Assembly (NCBI GenBank): GCA_020634575.1
Contig: JACKBM010000012.1
Location: forward strand, 61,145-125,144
Direction: 5' to 3'
Length of the DNA stretch: 64,000 bases
Origin: Ardenticatenales bacterium
Lineage (GTDB): Bacteria > Chloroflexota > Anaerolineae > Promineifilales > Promineifilaceae
The notes beneath the pieces were generated by a model that searched no databases, had not been told where the DNA came from, and was given only the letters and a program-made list of their open reading frames with translations. Positions 27,371 to 35,928 of the stretch are shown here, one piece after another. The translations under genes were made by a program, and so were the position numbers. Position 1 is the stretch's first letter. Each line of letters begins with the position of its first letter.

Positions 27371-28968
27371 GCGATCTACTGCTGACTTTGGGCTCAACCA
27401 GTCTGGGTATCGGTGTCTTTTTGGCCCTGGGCATGATCCTGCTTCTATTGGCACCGGAAAAAAAGGCGCACCGGCTGCTGGCCACCTGGGTCATTCTGAT
27501 AGCTTTCAGTTATGTCATACAGCAGATTGGTCTGCGGCTGGATAACTCCAGTGACAATGCCTTGACCCTACTCCGCCTCTCACAGCTTTTCGGCGTCATT
27601 GTTCTGGTCGAAAGCGCCTTTAGCGCTTATGGCGTCGTCTATTTCCTTAACCTGGAAAATGAGCGGCCGGCCCGCTGGCTACTGGCCATCACAACTGTCT
27701 GGAGTTTGGCGAATCTGGCGCTCCTGACGATCTTTTTCGAAGCCGATGTCTGGCTGCAGGCAGGCACCTTCACAACCGGCCAGTTTAATCCCTTTGATTT
27801 CATCGGTTACACCTACAGCGACATACCGATCATCCGCATAACGATGTACTCCACCCTGGCCCTGCTGACATTGATTAACTGGATCAATGTCTACCTCTTC
27901 TGGCGTTATGAGGTTCCAGTAACAGCACGCATCGGCTCATTTATGTATGTGCTGGCGACGCTCACCGCTGTTATCCCAGGGCTGACCCCGTATTTACCTT
28001 TCCTGACCATGGCGGGTGGTATCCTGATCACCCATGCAGTATTAACCAGCAACCTGTTTGATCCCCTACGCAGCGCCAATGAATACCTCGCCCAGGCGCT
28101 AGATAATGAGCAACAGATCGCCTTGCAGCTAGAAAAAACGCTCACAGAAATCGAGGCTGAGGTGAATGAGAGGAGCCTGGAGTTGCATAAAGCTCTCGTG
28201 CGCGAAAAACAACTCTCACTCGAGCTGGAACAATCCCTCCAGCAGGAGAGCGAGCTCAACGAGCTGAAAACGCAAATCATCAGTAATGTCTCGCATGAGT
28301 TTCGTACGCCGCTGACAATCATCAAGAGCTCCTCTGATATGCTCAACCGCTACCGCGCCCGCCTTGATGAAGGCCAAAAGGAGCGTTACAAACAGGAAAT
28401 TCATGTACAGATCCATTACCTGGACGAACTGCTACAAGATCTGCTCTTCATCAACCGGTCCAATGCCAGCGGGATCGTCTTGCAGCCAGGCGAATATGAT
28501 GGTCGATCCCTATATCGGCAGCTATGCTCACACTGGGAGCGTGCCTTTGCCGGCGATGCCTGGCTGAGCTTTTCACTTGAAGGTGACCTGGAACAGCATG
28601 TACAGACCGACATCAATTTGCTGCAAAAGATTGGTTACAACTTGATCAGCAACGCCATCAAATTCAGCAATTCTGATCCAAAAATCAGCGTCCGCTTCTG
28701 TTTTGCAGACCAGCTCATCCTTAGTTTCAGTGACAATGGGATCGGCATCGTTCCCGGCGAAGAAGGGGCGATTTTTGCGATTTTCCAGCGGGGCAGCAAT
28801 GTGCAGTCGCGCCGGGGGCTGGGCCTGGGGCTGTATACGGTCGAGCAGATGGTGCACGTTCTGGGCGGCCGGATTTCGGCACAAAATCAGCCATCCGGGG
28901 GTAGTCTGTTCCGGATAAGTCTGCCCTATCATCTCACTCATGAACTGCGCCAGGCAGAGGCGGCCTGA
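27367..28968 (+). CDS. Membrane sensor histidine kinase (second of tandem pair)
   Basis: 533 residues with the same plan as the preceding kinase: seven TM helices, coiled-coil (about 240-300), His310 in VSHEFRTPLTIIK, N-box NLISNAIKFS, G1 DNGIGIVPGEEG and G2 GLGLGLYTVEQM. Both keep all catalytic boxes, so both are likely active. The ATGA overlap implies equal, coupled expression and possible heterodimerisation. An upstream tandem duplication is the simplest origin. The target regulator must be encoded elsewhere. Confidence 0.9.
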   Translation: MSDLLLTLGSTSLGIGVFLALGMILLLLAPEKKAHRLLATWVILIAFSYVIQQIGLRLDNSSDNALTLLRLSQLFGVIVLVESAFSAYGVVYFLNLENERPARWLLAITTVWSLANLALLTIFFEADVWLQAGTFTTGQFNPFDFIGYTYSDIPIIRITMYSTLALLTLINWINVYLFWRYEVPVTARIGSFMYVLATLTAVIPGLTPYLPFLTMAGGILITHAVLTSNLFDPLRSANEYLAQALDNEQQIALQLEKTLTEIEAEVNERSLELHKALVREKQLSLELEQSLQQESELNELKTQIISNVSHEFRTPLTIIKSSSDMLNRYRARLDEGQKERYKQEIHVQIHYLDELLQDLLFINRSNASGIVLQPGEYDGRSLYRQLCSHWERAFAGDAWLSFSLEGDLEQHVQTDINLLQKIGYNLISNAIKFSNSDPKISVRFCFADQLILSFSDNGIGIVPGEEGAIFAIFQRGSNVQSRRGLGLGLYTVEQMVHVLGGRISAQNQPSGGSLFRISLPYHLTHELRQAEAA

Positions 28969-29141
28969 TTCCAGTCAATCTGGGTGATCAAAATCACTTG
29001 CACACTCCGGTTAAGGTTGGTATCTTCAGCATTGTCATTCGGCCCTGGGCAGCTCCACATGGAAGAGCCAGCAGCGCCAACCCTTTGCCTATCCGATTTT
29101 GCGGGATGGCTGACATGCCGAAAAGGCATTGAGGAGAGACA

Positions 29142-29465
29142 ATGAAACTCGATTACCCTTATCACACACCAGTCTACAGCACTGATAACGAACAAGTTGG
29201 TCTGGCCGTCCGCTGGTATCAGCGCAAACCAGGCTCCGAATCCCTCGATCCCAATTCAGAAGCGCTTTATCTGAAAGTGATCGATTACCGCCTGGGTGAT
29301 GACATTTACCTGCCGGCCTCGATTATTGATGAACGCCAAAGCGCCCCAGGCAAAATCCAGTTAACTGAAAAGCTGAAGCGGATCTATAAACTAACACTTT
29401 CCCGGATTCCCCGCTTTATAGCTTATGGTGCCTATGAAGATGTCGGTCTGGCCGAGCCGGCCTGA
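29142..29465 (+). CDS. Small hypothetical protein (PRC-barrel-like?)
   Basis: 107 residues, GAGGAGAG before ATG 29142. The sequence starts YHTPVYSTDNEQVGLAV and continues to LGDDIYLPASIIDE and KLKRIYKL, which is reminiscent of PRC-barrel proteins (a short beta-barrel with VYD.dGe.vG and a later D.iylP.s.I), but this is a weak resemblance. The upstream 173-base gap has TGATCAAAATCA and no other clear signal. Its last 75 bases overlap the 3' end of the convergent TIGR01777 gene. Confidence 0.65.
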   Translation: MKLDYPYHTPVYSTDNEQVGLAVRWYQRKPGSESLDPNSEALYLKVIDYRLGDDIYLPASIIDERQSAPGKIQLTEKLKRIYKLTLSRIPRFIAYGAYEDVGLAEPA

Positions 29466-30428
29466 GCGATAGCGCCAGGCGTGTACCAGATCTGAGGCCG
29501 CCGCGGGCCAGGTTGGGTAGTTGAAGCTGAAACCGGCTTCCAGCAAGCGACCAGGAATGACGCGGCGGCTTTTTAGTATCAATTCTGTTTCGGTACGCAG
29601 GAAAAACGCGCCCAATTCCAGCAGCCGTCGACCGGCCGGTAGCCCAAACCAGGCCCCCCAGGCCCGCCGCAACGCTCCCATAAACTCAACCTGCGGCAAT
29701 GGATTGGGCGCCGCCAGGTTGACCACCCCACTAAACGCCCGCTTCTCCAGCAACCAAATCACCGCTCGCACAAAATCCTCTTCGTGAATCCAGGAAACAT
29801 ATTGGCGGCCGTCGCCGGCGCGCCCACCCAACCCGGACCGGGCCAGCCCTGACAACGTCGCAAACACACCACCAGAGTCCGGGCTCATGATCATGGCCGA
29901 GCGCAGGGCGACCTTGCGCGTCTGCGGCGTATCCGCCTCGTCGAGCGCTTTCTCCCAGGCCTGGGCCACATCCACCGAAAAACGCCAGCTAGCGGGGCCG
30001 TCCGCCATATCTCCGCCCACGATCCCATTCATCTCATCATTGGGGGCATCATAACGATGGGCGTAAATGGTCGCCGTACTCGCCTGCAGCCAGGTGTGCG
30101 GCGGCCGGGGCACATGCTGGATCGCCTGGCCAATCAACCGGGTCGACTGCACCCGCGACTCCAGGATCTCACGCCGATTGGCGGCGTTGTAGCGACAGTT
30201 AACGCTGCGACCTACCAGGTTTATCACGGCATCAGCCCCGTCCAGCACTTCAACCCAGGGGCCAAGCGTCAGCCCATCCCAATACAGGGTGCGCCAGGGC
30301 GCGCGTACCGGCCGGCGCGTCAACACTACCACCTGGTGGCCCTGCCGATGTAATGCCCGCGCCAACATTGTCCCAACCTGTCCAGAACCACCCGGGATAA
30401 TGATCTTCATCTTGTTCACCTCAATCAT
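29391..30428 (-). CDS. TIGR01777 family NAD-dependent epimerase-like oxidoreductase
   Basis: 345 residues. Rossmann motif IIIPGGSGQVGTMLARAL, then GADAVINLVG, QASTATIYAHR (active-site-like Tyr) and WIHEEDFVRAVIWLLEK are characteristic of the SDR-like TIGR01777/YfcH family, whose biochemical role is not settled. GGAGAG 7 bases before ATG 30428 supports that start over the more upstream one. It begins right after the stop of the membrane gene at 30430, so they are an operon. The C-terminus runs about 25 residues past the family's usual end (after NYPTWPAAASDLV), into the region overlapping the convergent gene. Confidence 0.85.
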   Translation of the reverse strand: MIEVNKMKIIIPGGSGQVGTMLARALHRQGHQVVVLTRRPVRAPWRTLYWDGLTLGPWVEVLDGADAVINLVGRSVNCRYNAANRREILESRVQSTRLIGQAIQHVPRPPHTWLQASTATIYAHRYDAPNDEMNGIVGGDMADGPASWRFSVDVAQAWEKALDEADTPQTRKVALRSAMIMSPDSGGVFATLSGLARSGLGGRAGDGRQYVSWIHEEDFVRAVIWLLEKRAFSGVVNLAAPNPLPQVEFMGALRRAWGAWFGLPAGRRLLELGAFFLRTETELILKSRRVIPGRLLEAGFSFNYPTWPAAASDLVHAWRYRSGRLGQTDIFIGTISYKAGNPGKC

Positions 30429-30429
30429 C

Positions 30430-30867
30430 TTAATACTCTCCTTCAATGACCAGCCAGCGCCAGGCGGCCCTATCCGGCAATGCTGCCTTGAGATAAAGCG
30501 CAAAAGGCAGCCACCAGATCAGGTCATTGGTCAGAATTGTCCAGCCAAATGCCCAGGGGAGCTGGCCGTGCCGGGCGGACCAGAGGAAACCGGCCGGTCC
30601 CAGCAGCTTGCCCAGCAAGCCAATCAAAATCAGCGCCTGGCCCCGTTCCGGCCGCCGTCCAGCCCAATAATAGGCCGGCGCATAGACCAACACGAACATG
30701 CCAACCACCTGCCAAAACGCCAACGGCTGCGGCGCCGGCAGCCCCAACCAGGCAAAAAGCTGGCCGGGAAACAAAACTGTCCAGCTCCCCCACAGAAGGT
30801 TATATAGCGCGGCCGCATAGAACCAGGGCCGGTATTTTCTGAGCTGTGAATGGGCTTTTGGCTTCAT
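30430..30867 (-). CDS. Four-TM hypothetical membrane protein
   Basis: 145 residues with four hydrophobic segments (YAAALYNLLWGSWTVLF, FWQVVGMFVLVYAPAYYWAG, ALILIGLLGKLLGPAGFLW, LIWWLPFALYLKAAL). Small, Trp-rich four-helix proteins of this kind are found next to TIGR01777-type genes, but I know no function. The next gene on the minus strand starts one base after its stop codon, implying cotranscription. Confidence 0.7.
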   Translation of the reverse strand: MKPKAHSQLRKYRPWFYAAALYNLLWGSWTVLFPGQLFAWLGLPAPQPLAFWQVVGMFVLVYAPAYYWAGRRPERGQALILIGLLGKLLGPAGFLWSARHGQLPWAFGWTILTNDLIWWLPFALYLKAALPDRAAWRWLVIEGEY

Positions 30868-30978
30868 GTCTACCGTTGCAGACGGCAGCGACTCATCCGG
30901 CTGCCGTTACAGGAGACATTAAAGCAAATGAGGTTTAACAGGGGCAGTCGCCCCGGTCATGAGGGCGAATGACCCCGG

Positions 30979-31221
30979 TCACTCCGGGCAGGTGACGACC
31001 AGATCAGTTGTCGTATCCCGGCAGATATAGGTCCAGCGGCGGCAGCCATAGCTGTGAAACCAGGCTTCACGCTGCACTCCTTCGGTGTTTTTGATCATAT
31101 AGGCGCGATCCAGATCGCGGGCGTTCGCGTCGAGACCGGCCGGTACCTCCGGCACCTCCCCATACGCAAACTCCCCCACCGGCCGCGCCCCACAATGCTC
31201 ACAAGGTATCATCAAACTCAT
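30979..31221 (-). CDS. soxD: Sarcosine oxidase delta subunit-like protein
   Basis: 80 residues. MIPCEHCGARPVGEFAYGE carries the Cys-x2-Cys zinc knuckle of heterotetrameric sarcosine oxidase delta subunits, and EAWFHSYGCRRWTYICRDT matches the family's second half (WxHxxGCxRWxxxxRDT). The delta subunit binds zinc and helps assemble the complex. ATG 31221 is preceded by AGAGGA. It is the last gene of a minus-strand soxA-soxG-soxB-soxD operon, separated from soxB by 116 bases containing an inverted repeat. Confidence 0.85.
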   Translation of the reverse strand: MSLMIPCEHCGARPVGEFAYGEVPEVPAGLDANARDLDRAYMIKNTEGVQREAWFHSYGCRRWTYICRDTTTDLVVTCPE

Positions 31222-31237
31222 CGTTAGATCCTCTTTT

Positions 31238-31311
31238 GCCACGGATTAACACGGATTTTCACTGATTCTTTCTTTCCCAAAATCCGTGCCAAATCCGTGT
31301 TAATCCGTGGC
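31238..31311. repeat. Inverted repeat of CCACGGATTAACACGGATTT type
   Basis: A perfect 21-bp inverted repeat: left arm 31238-31258 (GCCACGGATTAACACGGATTT), right arm 31291-31311, with an additional AAATCCGTGCC half copy between. The motif is a dispersed repeat known from many environmental bacterial genomes. It separates soxB from soxD and could act as an attenuating hairpin that lowers soxD expression. Confidence 0.85.
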
Positions 31312-31337
31312 CTCTTCCGAAATCTGCGGCAAAACTC

Positions 31338-32546
31338 TTAATGGGTGCCGGCAGAGCCGCGGTCGGCCATGGGGCGGTCTTTGGCGAAGCGGTCCAGGGA
31401 AAAGGGCGCGATCAGCTCTGGCGTTTCGCCCGTTGCGATCAGCTCCGCCATCTGCTCGCCGCTGGCCGGGATCGCTTTGAACCCCCACGTCCCCCAGCCC
31501 GTCGTGAGATAAAACCCCTCCACATCCGTCTTGCCCATGATGGGCGAATAATCCACCGACATATCGCAAACCCCGGTCCACTGACGCAAAATGCGCAGGT
31601 TGCGCAGGAAGGGCAGCAAGGTGATGGCTCGGTGCGAACAGCTCTGGATCAGGGTATGGCCGGAACGGTAGCTGTAGCTGGGCTGGGGATCGATGTTGGC
31701 CCCAATCAGCAGTTCGCCCCGCGCCGTCTGCGAGACGTAAATACCCAGCCCAACCGACGAAACTATGACATCAAGGTGCTGAGCAAAGTGATTGGTCACA
31801 TACGCCTGCAGCGGATGCGTCCGGATAGGCAGGCGCAGCCCGGCCATGCTGGCCAGCGAGGTAACATGACCACCCACCGCACTGACGACAATTTTGGCGC
31901 TGATGTCACCCTTGTCGGTCTTGACGCCGACGACCCGGTCACCCTGCTTGAGCAGCCCCACCACCGCCGTGCGCTGCAACACATGGACGCCGCGCTTCAT
32001 CGCTCCTTCAGCCAGGGCCCAGTTCACCCGGTCATGCCGTGCCGTCGACGATTCCCAATGCAGCGACGCCCCCAGGACCGGCCAGACGCCGGCGCCGGTA
32101 ATGTCGATGAGGGGACATAGCTCCTTTATTTGTTGTGGTGTCACGAACTCGGTATGAGCACCAAACGCTTTATTGACCTCAGTCCGGGCCTGTTCCGCCT
32201 TGAGCGACGCTTCGGTATGAGCCATCCAGAGGATCGGCATCTTTTTCTGCATGATCCACCGGCCGGTCTCTTCCTCCAGTCGGTTATACAGATCCACACT
32301 ACGCTGGTAAAAGCGGACCGCCTCGGGAATGCCGTAATTCGAGCGAATAATCGTTGTGTTCCGCCCGGAATTGCCGCCGCCGATATATTTGCGCTCGATC
32401 ACAGCCACATTGGTGATGTTGTGACGTGTCGCCAGATGATAGGCACAGGAAAGGCCATGACCACCGCCGCCCACGATTACGACGTCGTAGCTCTTTTTCG
32501 GCTCGGCCCAGGTCAGATTGACTTGATGTTCCTGAAACTCATTCAT
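31338..32546 (-). CDS. soxB: Sarcosine oxidase beta subunit-like FAD-dependent oxidoreductase
   Basis: 402 residues. The FAD-binding motif DVVIVGGGGHGLSCAYHL starts at about residue 21, followed by RKYIGGGNSGRNTTIIRSNY, where the beta subunit of heterotetrameric sarcosine oxidases carries its covalent-flavin region. The C-terminus has DYSPIMGKTDVEGFYLTTGW and GTWGFKAIPASGEQMAELI. The beta subunit oxidises the N-methyl amine. ATG 32546 lies behind GGAG and overlaps the stop of the gamma subunit by 8 bases. Exact substrate (sarcosine or another secondary amine) is inferred. Confidence 0.9.
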   Translation of the reverse strand: MNEFQEHQVNLTWAEPKKSYDVVIVGGGGHGLSCAYHLATRHNITNVAVIERKYIGGGNSGRNTTIIRSNYGIPEAVRFYQRSVDLYNRLEEETGRWIMQKKMPILWMAHTEASLKAEQARTEVNKAFGAHTEFVTPQQIKELCPLIDITGAGVWPVLGASLHWESSTARHDRVNWALAEGAMKRGVHVLQRTAVVGLLKQGDRVVGVKTDKGDISAKIVVSAVGGHVTSLASMAGLRLPIRTHPLQAYVTNHFAQHLDVIVSSVGLGIYVSQTARGELLIGANIDPQPSYSYRSGHTLIQSCSHRAITLLPFLRNLRILRQWTGVCDMSVDYSPIMGKTDVEGFYLTTGWGTWGFKAIPASGEQMAELIATGETPELIAPFSLDRFAKDRPMADRGSAGTH

Positions 32547-32925
32547 GCCAGCACTCCAGAAAATCCGCCGCAAAGGCCGCTTCTACGATGAACAAGATCC
32601 GGCCATCGGTCAGCCAGAGTTTGATAGGCAGACCGGCGGCCGCCCCCTGGGCAAAGGCCGGCCGCTTCCGGGGCATTTCCCACTCACAATGGCTGGCCAG
32701 AAAGCGCAAGCCTTCGCTCTCATCCACCCAACCACCCAGATAGCTGCCGTCGTCAATGATGATGGCATGAGGATCGCTCAGCGTCACATCATGCTGCTGC
32801 GGGAAAACCAGCAGCTCATCGCTCGCCGTCCGCAAGGCCAAAGCATCAACCGGCCAAACGGCCTCAGCCAGTGCCGCCGGCGTGGCCACAATGCGGGTCC
32901 CGGAAAAATGATTAAGCACGAGCAC
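32539..32925 (-). CDS. soxG: Sarcosine oxidase gamma subunit-like protein
   Basis: 128 residues if translation starts at GTG 32925, which has AAGGAGG six bases upstream; the Shine-Dalgarno and the start lie inside the last codons of soxA. The sequence (GTRIVATPAALAEAVWPVDA, IIIDDGSYLGGWVDESEG) fits a short gamma subunit, the least conserved member of the complex, and shorter than the usual 170-200 residues. The assignment depends on its position between soxA and soxB and should be seen as probable. Confidence 0.65.
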   Translation of the reverse strand: MLVLNHFSGTRIVATPAALAEAVWPVDALALRTASDELLVFPQQHDVTLSDPHAIIIDDGSYLGGWVDESEGLRFLASHCEWEMPRKRPAFAQGAAAGLPIKLWLTDGRILFIVEAAFAADFLECWHE

Positions 32926-35101
32926 GGCGCCCCTCCTTATCGTAAAACGGCAGCTCGGCCAATTGGGCCGGCCGGCCAGCCACTTGCAGATCAGCTGGCA
33001 GCGTCCCCTCATGCAGATAAAGCCAGCCCAACATGATCGCTTTGTCCAGCAGCGGCGAATCCGCACTGGACGTCACATAGCCGGCATAGTCGCCACCCGA
33101 CCAGATGATCGCCCCTTCCGGCGGCGCCGGGCTGGCCATCTCCAGGCCGACCAGTTGCTTATCGAGCGGGATCTCATTGGTGCGCAGCAGCGCCTGCCGG
33201 CCGATAAACTCCGGTTTTTCCAGATTGACCATCCACTCATGCTGCAGGCGGCGCGGCGTGGCATCAAAATCAGAATCCTGGCCTACAATGATGTGGCCTT
33301 TCTCCAAACGCAAGCGCAGCAGCGTTTCCAACCCATGCGGCCGGATACCAAGATCAGCTCCCAGCGTCATGAGCGCCCGCCACAATTTCAGCGACTGTTC
33401 GACTGGATGGTGCAGCTCGTACGACAGCTCGCCGGTGAAACTCAGGCGGAAAACCTGGCAGGGCACACCGGCCACATCTGCCCGCATATGGCCCATGAAC
33501 GGCGGTGGCTCGACCAACCCGGCCCGCTCCAGCAACTCGTTGGCCAGCGGGCCGGTTACGTTGATGGCGCCTAACGTCCGCGTCTGGTTGAGGATGCGTA
33601 CGTCGTAGCCCCAGCCGGCCGCCCAGTCGCGCAGCCACATCTCGGCATTGCCCGAGCCGCCGCTGGTAAAAGTCAGCGTGTAGCGCGTGTCCGACTCCTT
33701 GCAGACCAGTCCATCATCAAAAACGTAGCCACGCTCGTTGAGGAGGAGGACGTAGCGGGACCGGCCGGTCCCAATCGTACGGATATTTGATGGGTAGATT
33801 CGCTCCAGAAACGGCAACGCATCCCGGCCCGAAACAATCATCTTGCCCAGCGTACTCACATCCATCAGTGAGACCGCTTCACGCACCGCCCAATATTCGG
33901 CGTCCAGGTCGCCATAGTTCCAGGGGCGCCACCAGCCACCCGACCGATCCATCAGCGCCCCCAGGCGGCGATGTTCCTCATCCAGCCCGGTGCGGGCATA
34001 AGCATGGAAATGAGCGCCGGCGGCAATTTCACCTAATGTGAGCTGCCGCGTCACCGGCCGGGCCGTGAACGGCGGCTGCAACGTTTCCCCTTTGGCCTGC
34101 AAAAAAGCCCGCAGGTAGGGAATACAGACTGAACCCTGACAGGTGCCGGTACCGGCCAGGGTTGCCCGCTTGACCAGCTCCATCTCGTGGAAACCCTGAT
34201 CCCAGATGCGCTCCAGGTCAGCCACACTGACGCCCGAACAGGGGCAGATGAGCCCCTCGCCCGGACAGGTCGGAATGTCTGAGGCCAGGGCTGCTTCGCC
34301 AACGGCTCGTACGGGTAGGTCATGTCCCATCCGCCGCAGCGCGTCGCGCGGATGCAGCCCTAATTGGACCGCCACCGTGTCACACGGATGGCGCTGCTCC
34401 TGCCCGGCGCCATCGCGCACAACAACCGCCTCAACCCGATCAACGCCCTCAAAGCGAACCAGCTCGCCCGAAACGACCGTCGCCTGCACCCCCGGCACCG
34501 GCTCCCCGACCACTACCACGTGGCCCAGCCAGATACCGGCCCCGGCAACAAGCCCCAGCGCTCGCGGCGTCAGGATGCCGCGCAGCCGGGAGCCAGGCAC
34601 CACCGGCTGAATCTCGGCGGCTCCGGTCGCCACGATCACTTCTTCACGCGCGTGAACATGCAACATGCCTGTCTCGGTCCGGGCGACGACCAGCGGCCCG
34701 GCATAGATGCCGACAGCCTCACTGCCCTGATTCGTCTCCAGGATGACGACCTCCTTACCAGCTGCAGCGGCTGTCTCCACAGCCGCCTGCCCCGCTTCGC
34801 CCAGGCCAATGACCACAACATCGCAAAAGATATTCTCGGCGCCGGCAAGTGGGCCGTGCCGCTCAGTCAGCGGCAGCTCCGGGTAAGAATCAACGGGCTG
34901 GCTTTCGACGACCATGCCGGGCCGGGCCGTTGTCTGGCAGGCCCGTACGTAGGCGACGCCGTCGATGGTCGCCAGGCAATTGGGGCAGTCGCCACCGCAG
35001 CAGAGGGGACCGGCCGGTACCTTCCCCGCACGCAGCAGCGCCAGCAGGACACTGTCGCCAGGCGTAAACGGGACAGGCTCGCCATCAACTATCAAGCGCA
35101 T
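32912..35101 (-). CDS. soxA: Sarcosine oxidase alpha subunit-like protein (compact)
   Basis: 729 residues, versus about 950-1000 usual. Domains: a 2Fe-2S ferredoxin-like region with Cys34, 39, 42 and 55 (C-x4-C-x2-C-x12-C); a reduced Rossmann segment starting CDVVVIGLGEAGQAAVETAA at about 93; a BFD-like segment with CPGEGLICPCSGVSV and TCQGSVC; and a GCV_T-type aminomethyltransferase domain from about 380 that binds folate and accepts the methylene group (HGLETLLRLRLEKGHIIVGQ). About 200 residues of the pyridine-nucleotide domain seem missing. ATG 35101 follows AGGAG. First gene of the operon. Confidence 0.85.
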   Translation of the reverse strand: MRLIVDGEPVPFTPGDSVLLALLRAGKVPAGPLCCGGDCPNCLATIDGVAYVRACQTTARPGMVVESQPVDSYPELPLTERHGPLAGAENIFCDVVVIGLGEAGQAAVETAAAAGKEVVILETNQGSEAVGIYAGPLVVARTETGMLHVHAREEVIVATGAAEIQPVVPGSRLRGILTPRALGLVAGAGIWLGHVVVVGEPVPGVQATVVSGELVRFEGVDRVEAVVVRDGAGQEQRHPCDTVAVQLGLHPRDALRRMGHDLPVRAVGEAALASDIPTCPGEGLICPCSGVSVADLERIWDQGFHEMELVKRATLAGTGTCQGSVCIPYLRAFLQAKGETLQPPFTARPVTRQLTLGEIAAGAHFHAYARTGLDEEHRRLGALMDRSGGWWRPWNYGDLDAEYWAVREAVSLMDVSTLGKMIVSGRDALPFLERIYPSNIRTIGTGRSRYVLLLNERGYVFDDGLVCKESDTRYTLTFTSGGSGNAEMWLRDWAAGWGYDVRILNQTRTLGAINVTGPLANELLERAGLVEPPPFMGHMRADVAGVPCQVFRLSFTGELSYELHHPVEQSLKLWRALMTLGADLGIRPHGLETLLRLRLEKGHIIVGQDSDFDATPRRLQHEWMVNLEKPEFIGRQALLRTNEIPLDKQLVGLEMASPAPPEGAIIWSGGDYAGYVTSSADSPLLDKAIMLGWLYLHEGTLPADLQVAGRPAQLAELPFYDKEGRRARA

Positions 35102-35330
35102 AAATCCACTCCTGGAATAAATAGGGTTACCGCAACCATGGTCTATTATCCACAACGCGCCGCGCCCGTCACCATGCTGCCCGTTTTACATGATTCAGCC
35201 CGACCGGCATATTCAAGTTGCCGCGGGCCAAATTCAACCGGCGCCTGATTCCCCTGAGCGCTGCTCCCTGTCAGACTGGCTCCAACGTTGAACGTTGCCG
35301 CAAATACAAACTATTCAGTTGGGGGAACTC

Positions 35331-35828
35331 ATGTCACGGGATAATCGACTCTCGCATTCGTTCTTTATCGGGGCTTTCTGGGGCATTTTGGCCGCCCTGG
35401 CCCCAATTCTGGTGATGGCGCTCTTGCGCGCCGCCGCCTGTTCTGGCCGCGAAATGAGCAGTGGGATGCTCAACAGCCTCCTTTGGGTTATCAGCAGCAC
35501 CGGCCTCATCACCGGCAGCCTGGTCTCGCTGACCGTTCGCCTGATCGGGCCGCACAAGCAGCGGCGCAGCGGCTCCATCAGCCTGCGCCTGGCGCTCCTG
35601 GCCACCATTCCCATCAGCGGCCTGAGTTGCTGGCTCTCCTTCCTCGCCCTCTTCCCCCCTTGCACTGCAACTGTCAGGGGGCTGGCGAAGGTCAGGCCCT
35701 GTCAGGTTCGCCGACCCGTCAGGTCGTGGCTTCGCAGGCTACCTGTCGGGTCGTGGCAACCTGTCAGGTCGTGGCAACCTGTCAGGTCGTGGCAACCTGT
35801 CACCGCCGGCGCTTCAGGCAGCCCTTAA
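35331..35828 (+). CDS. Small membrane protein with repeat-derived C-terminal tail
   Basis: 165 residues from ATG 35331 behind GGGGGAA. Three hydrophobic helices (FFIGAFWGILAALAPILVMA, LLWVISSTGLITGSLVSLTV, LALLATIPISGLSCWLSFLA) are followed by a basic tail with the six-residue repeat SWQPVR, which is simply the translation of an intergenic-type palindromic repeat array (35705-35806). The original stop codon was probably lost or bypassed when the repeat arrived. No known family. Confidence 0.6.
   Translation: MSRDNRLSHSFFIGAFWGILAALAPILVMALLRAAACSGREMSSGMLNSLLWVISSTGLITGSLVSLTVRLIGPHKQRRSGSISLRLALLATIPISGLSCWLSFLALFPPCTATVRGLAKVRPCQVRRPVRSWLRRLPVGSWQPVRSWQPVRSWQPVTAGASGSP
35705..35806. repeat. 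18-bp palindromic repeat array (ACCTGTCAGGT variant)
   Basis: Three adjacent copies of an 18-base unit CAACCTGTCAGGTCGTGG, preceded by mixed variants (GACCCGTCAGGTCGTGG, ACCTGTCGGGTCGTGG). The core ACCTGTCAGGT is the same 11-bp palindrome as ACCCGTCGGGT elsewhere with matched C-to-T and G-to-A changes on both arms. It lies inside the reading frame of the membrane protein at 35331. Confidence 0.85.
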
Positions 35829-35928
35829 GGTTACTCCCGTACTATCGGGATCAGGCTCCCTTGTCTGGAGACACCAACAGCTGATCAACAACGTACCCTG
35901 TCCCGCCCATAGTGGCTGGAGATTCGTC

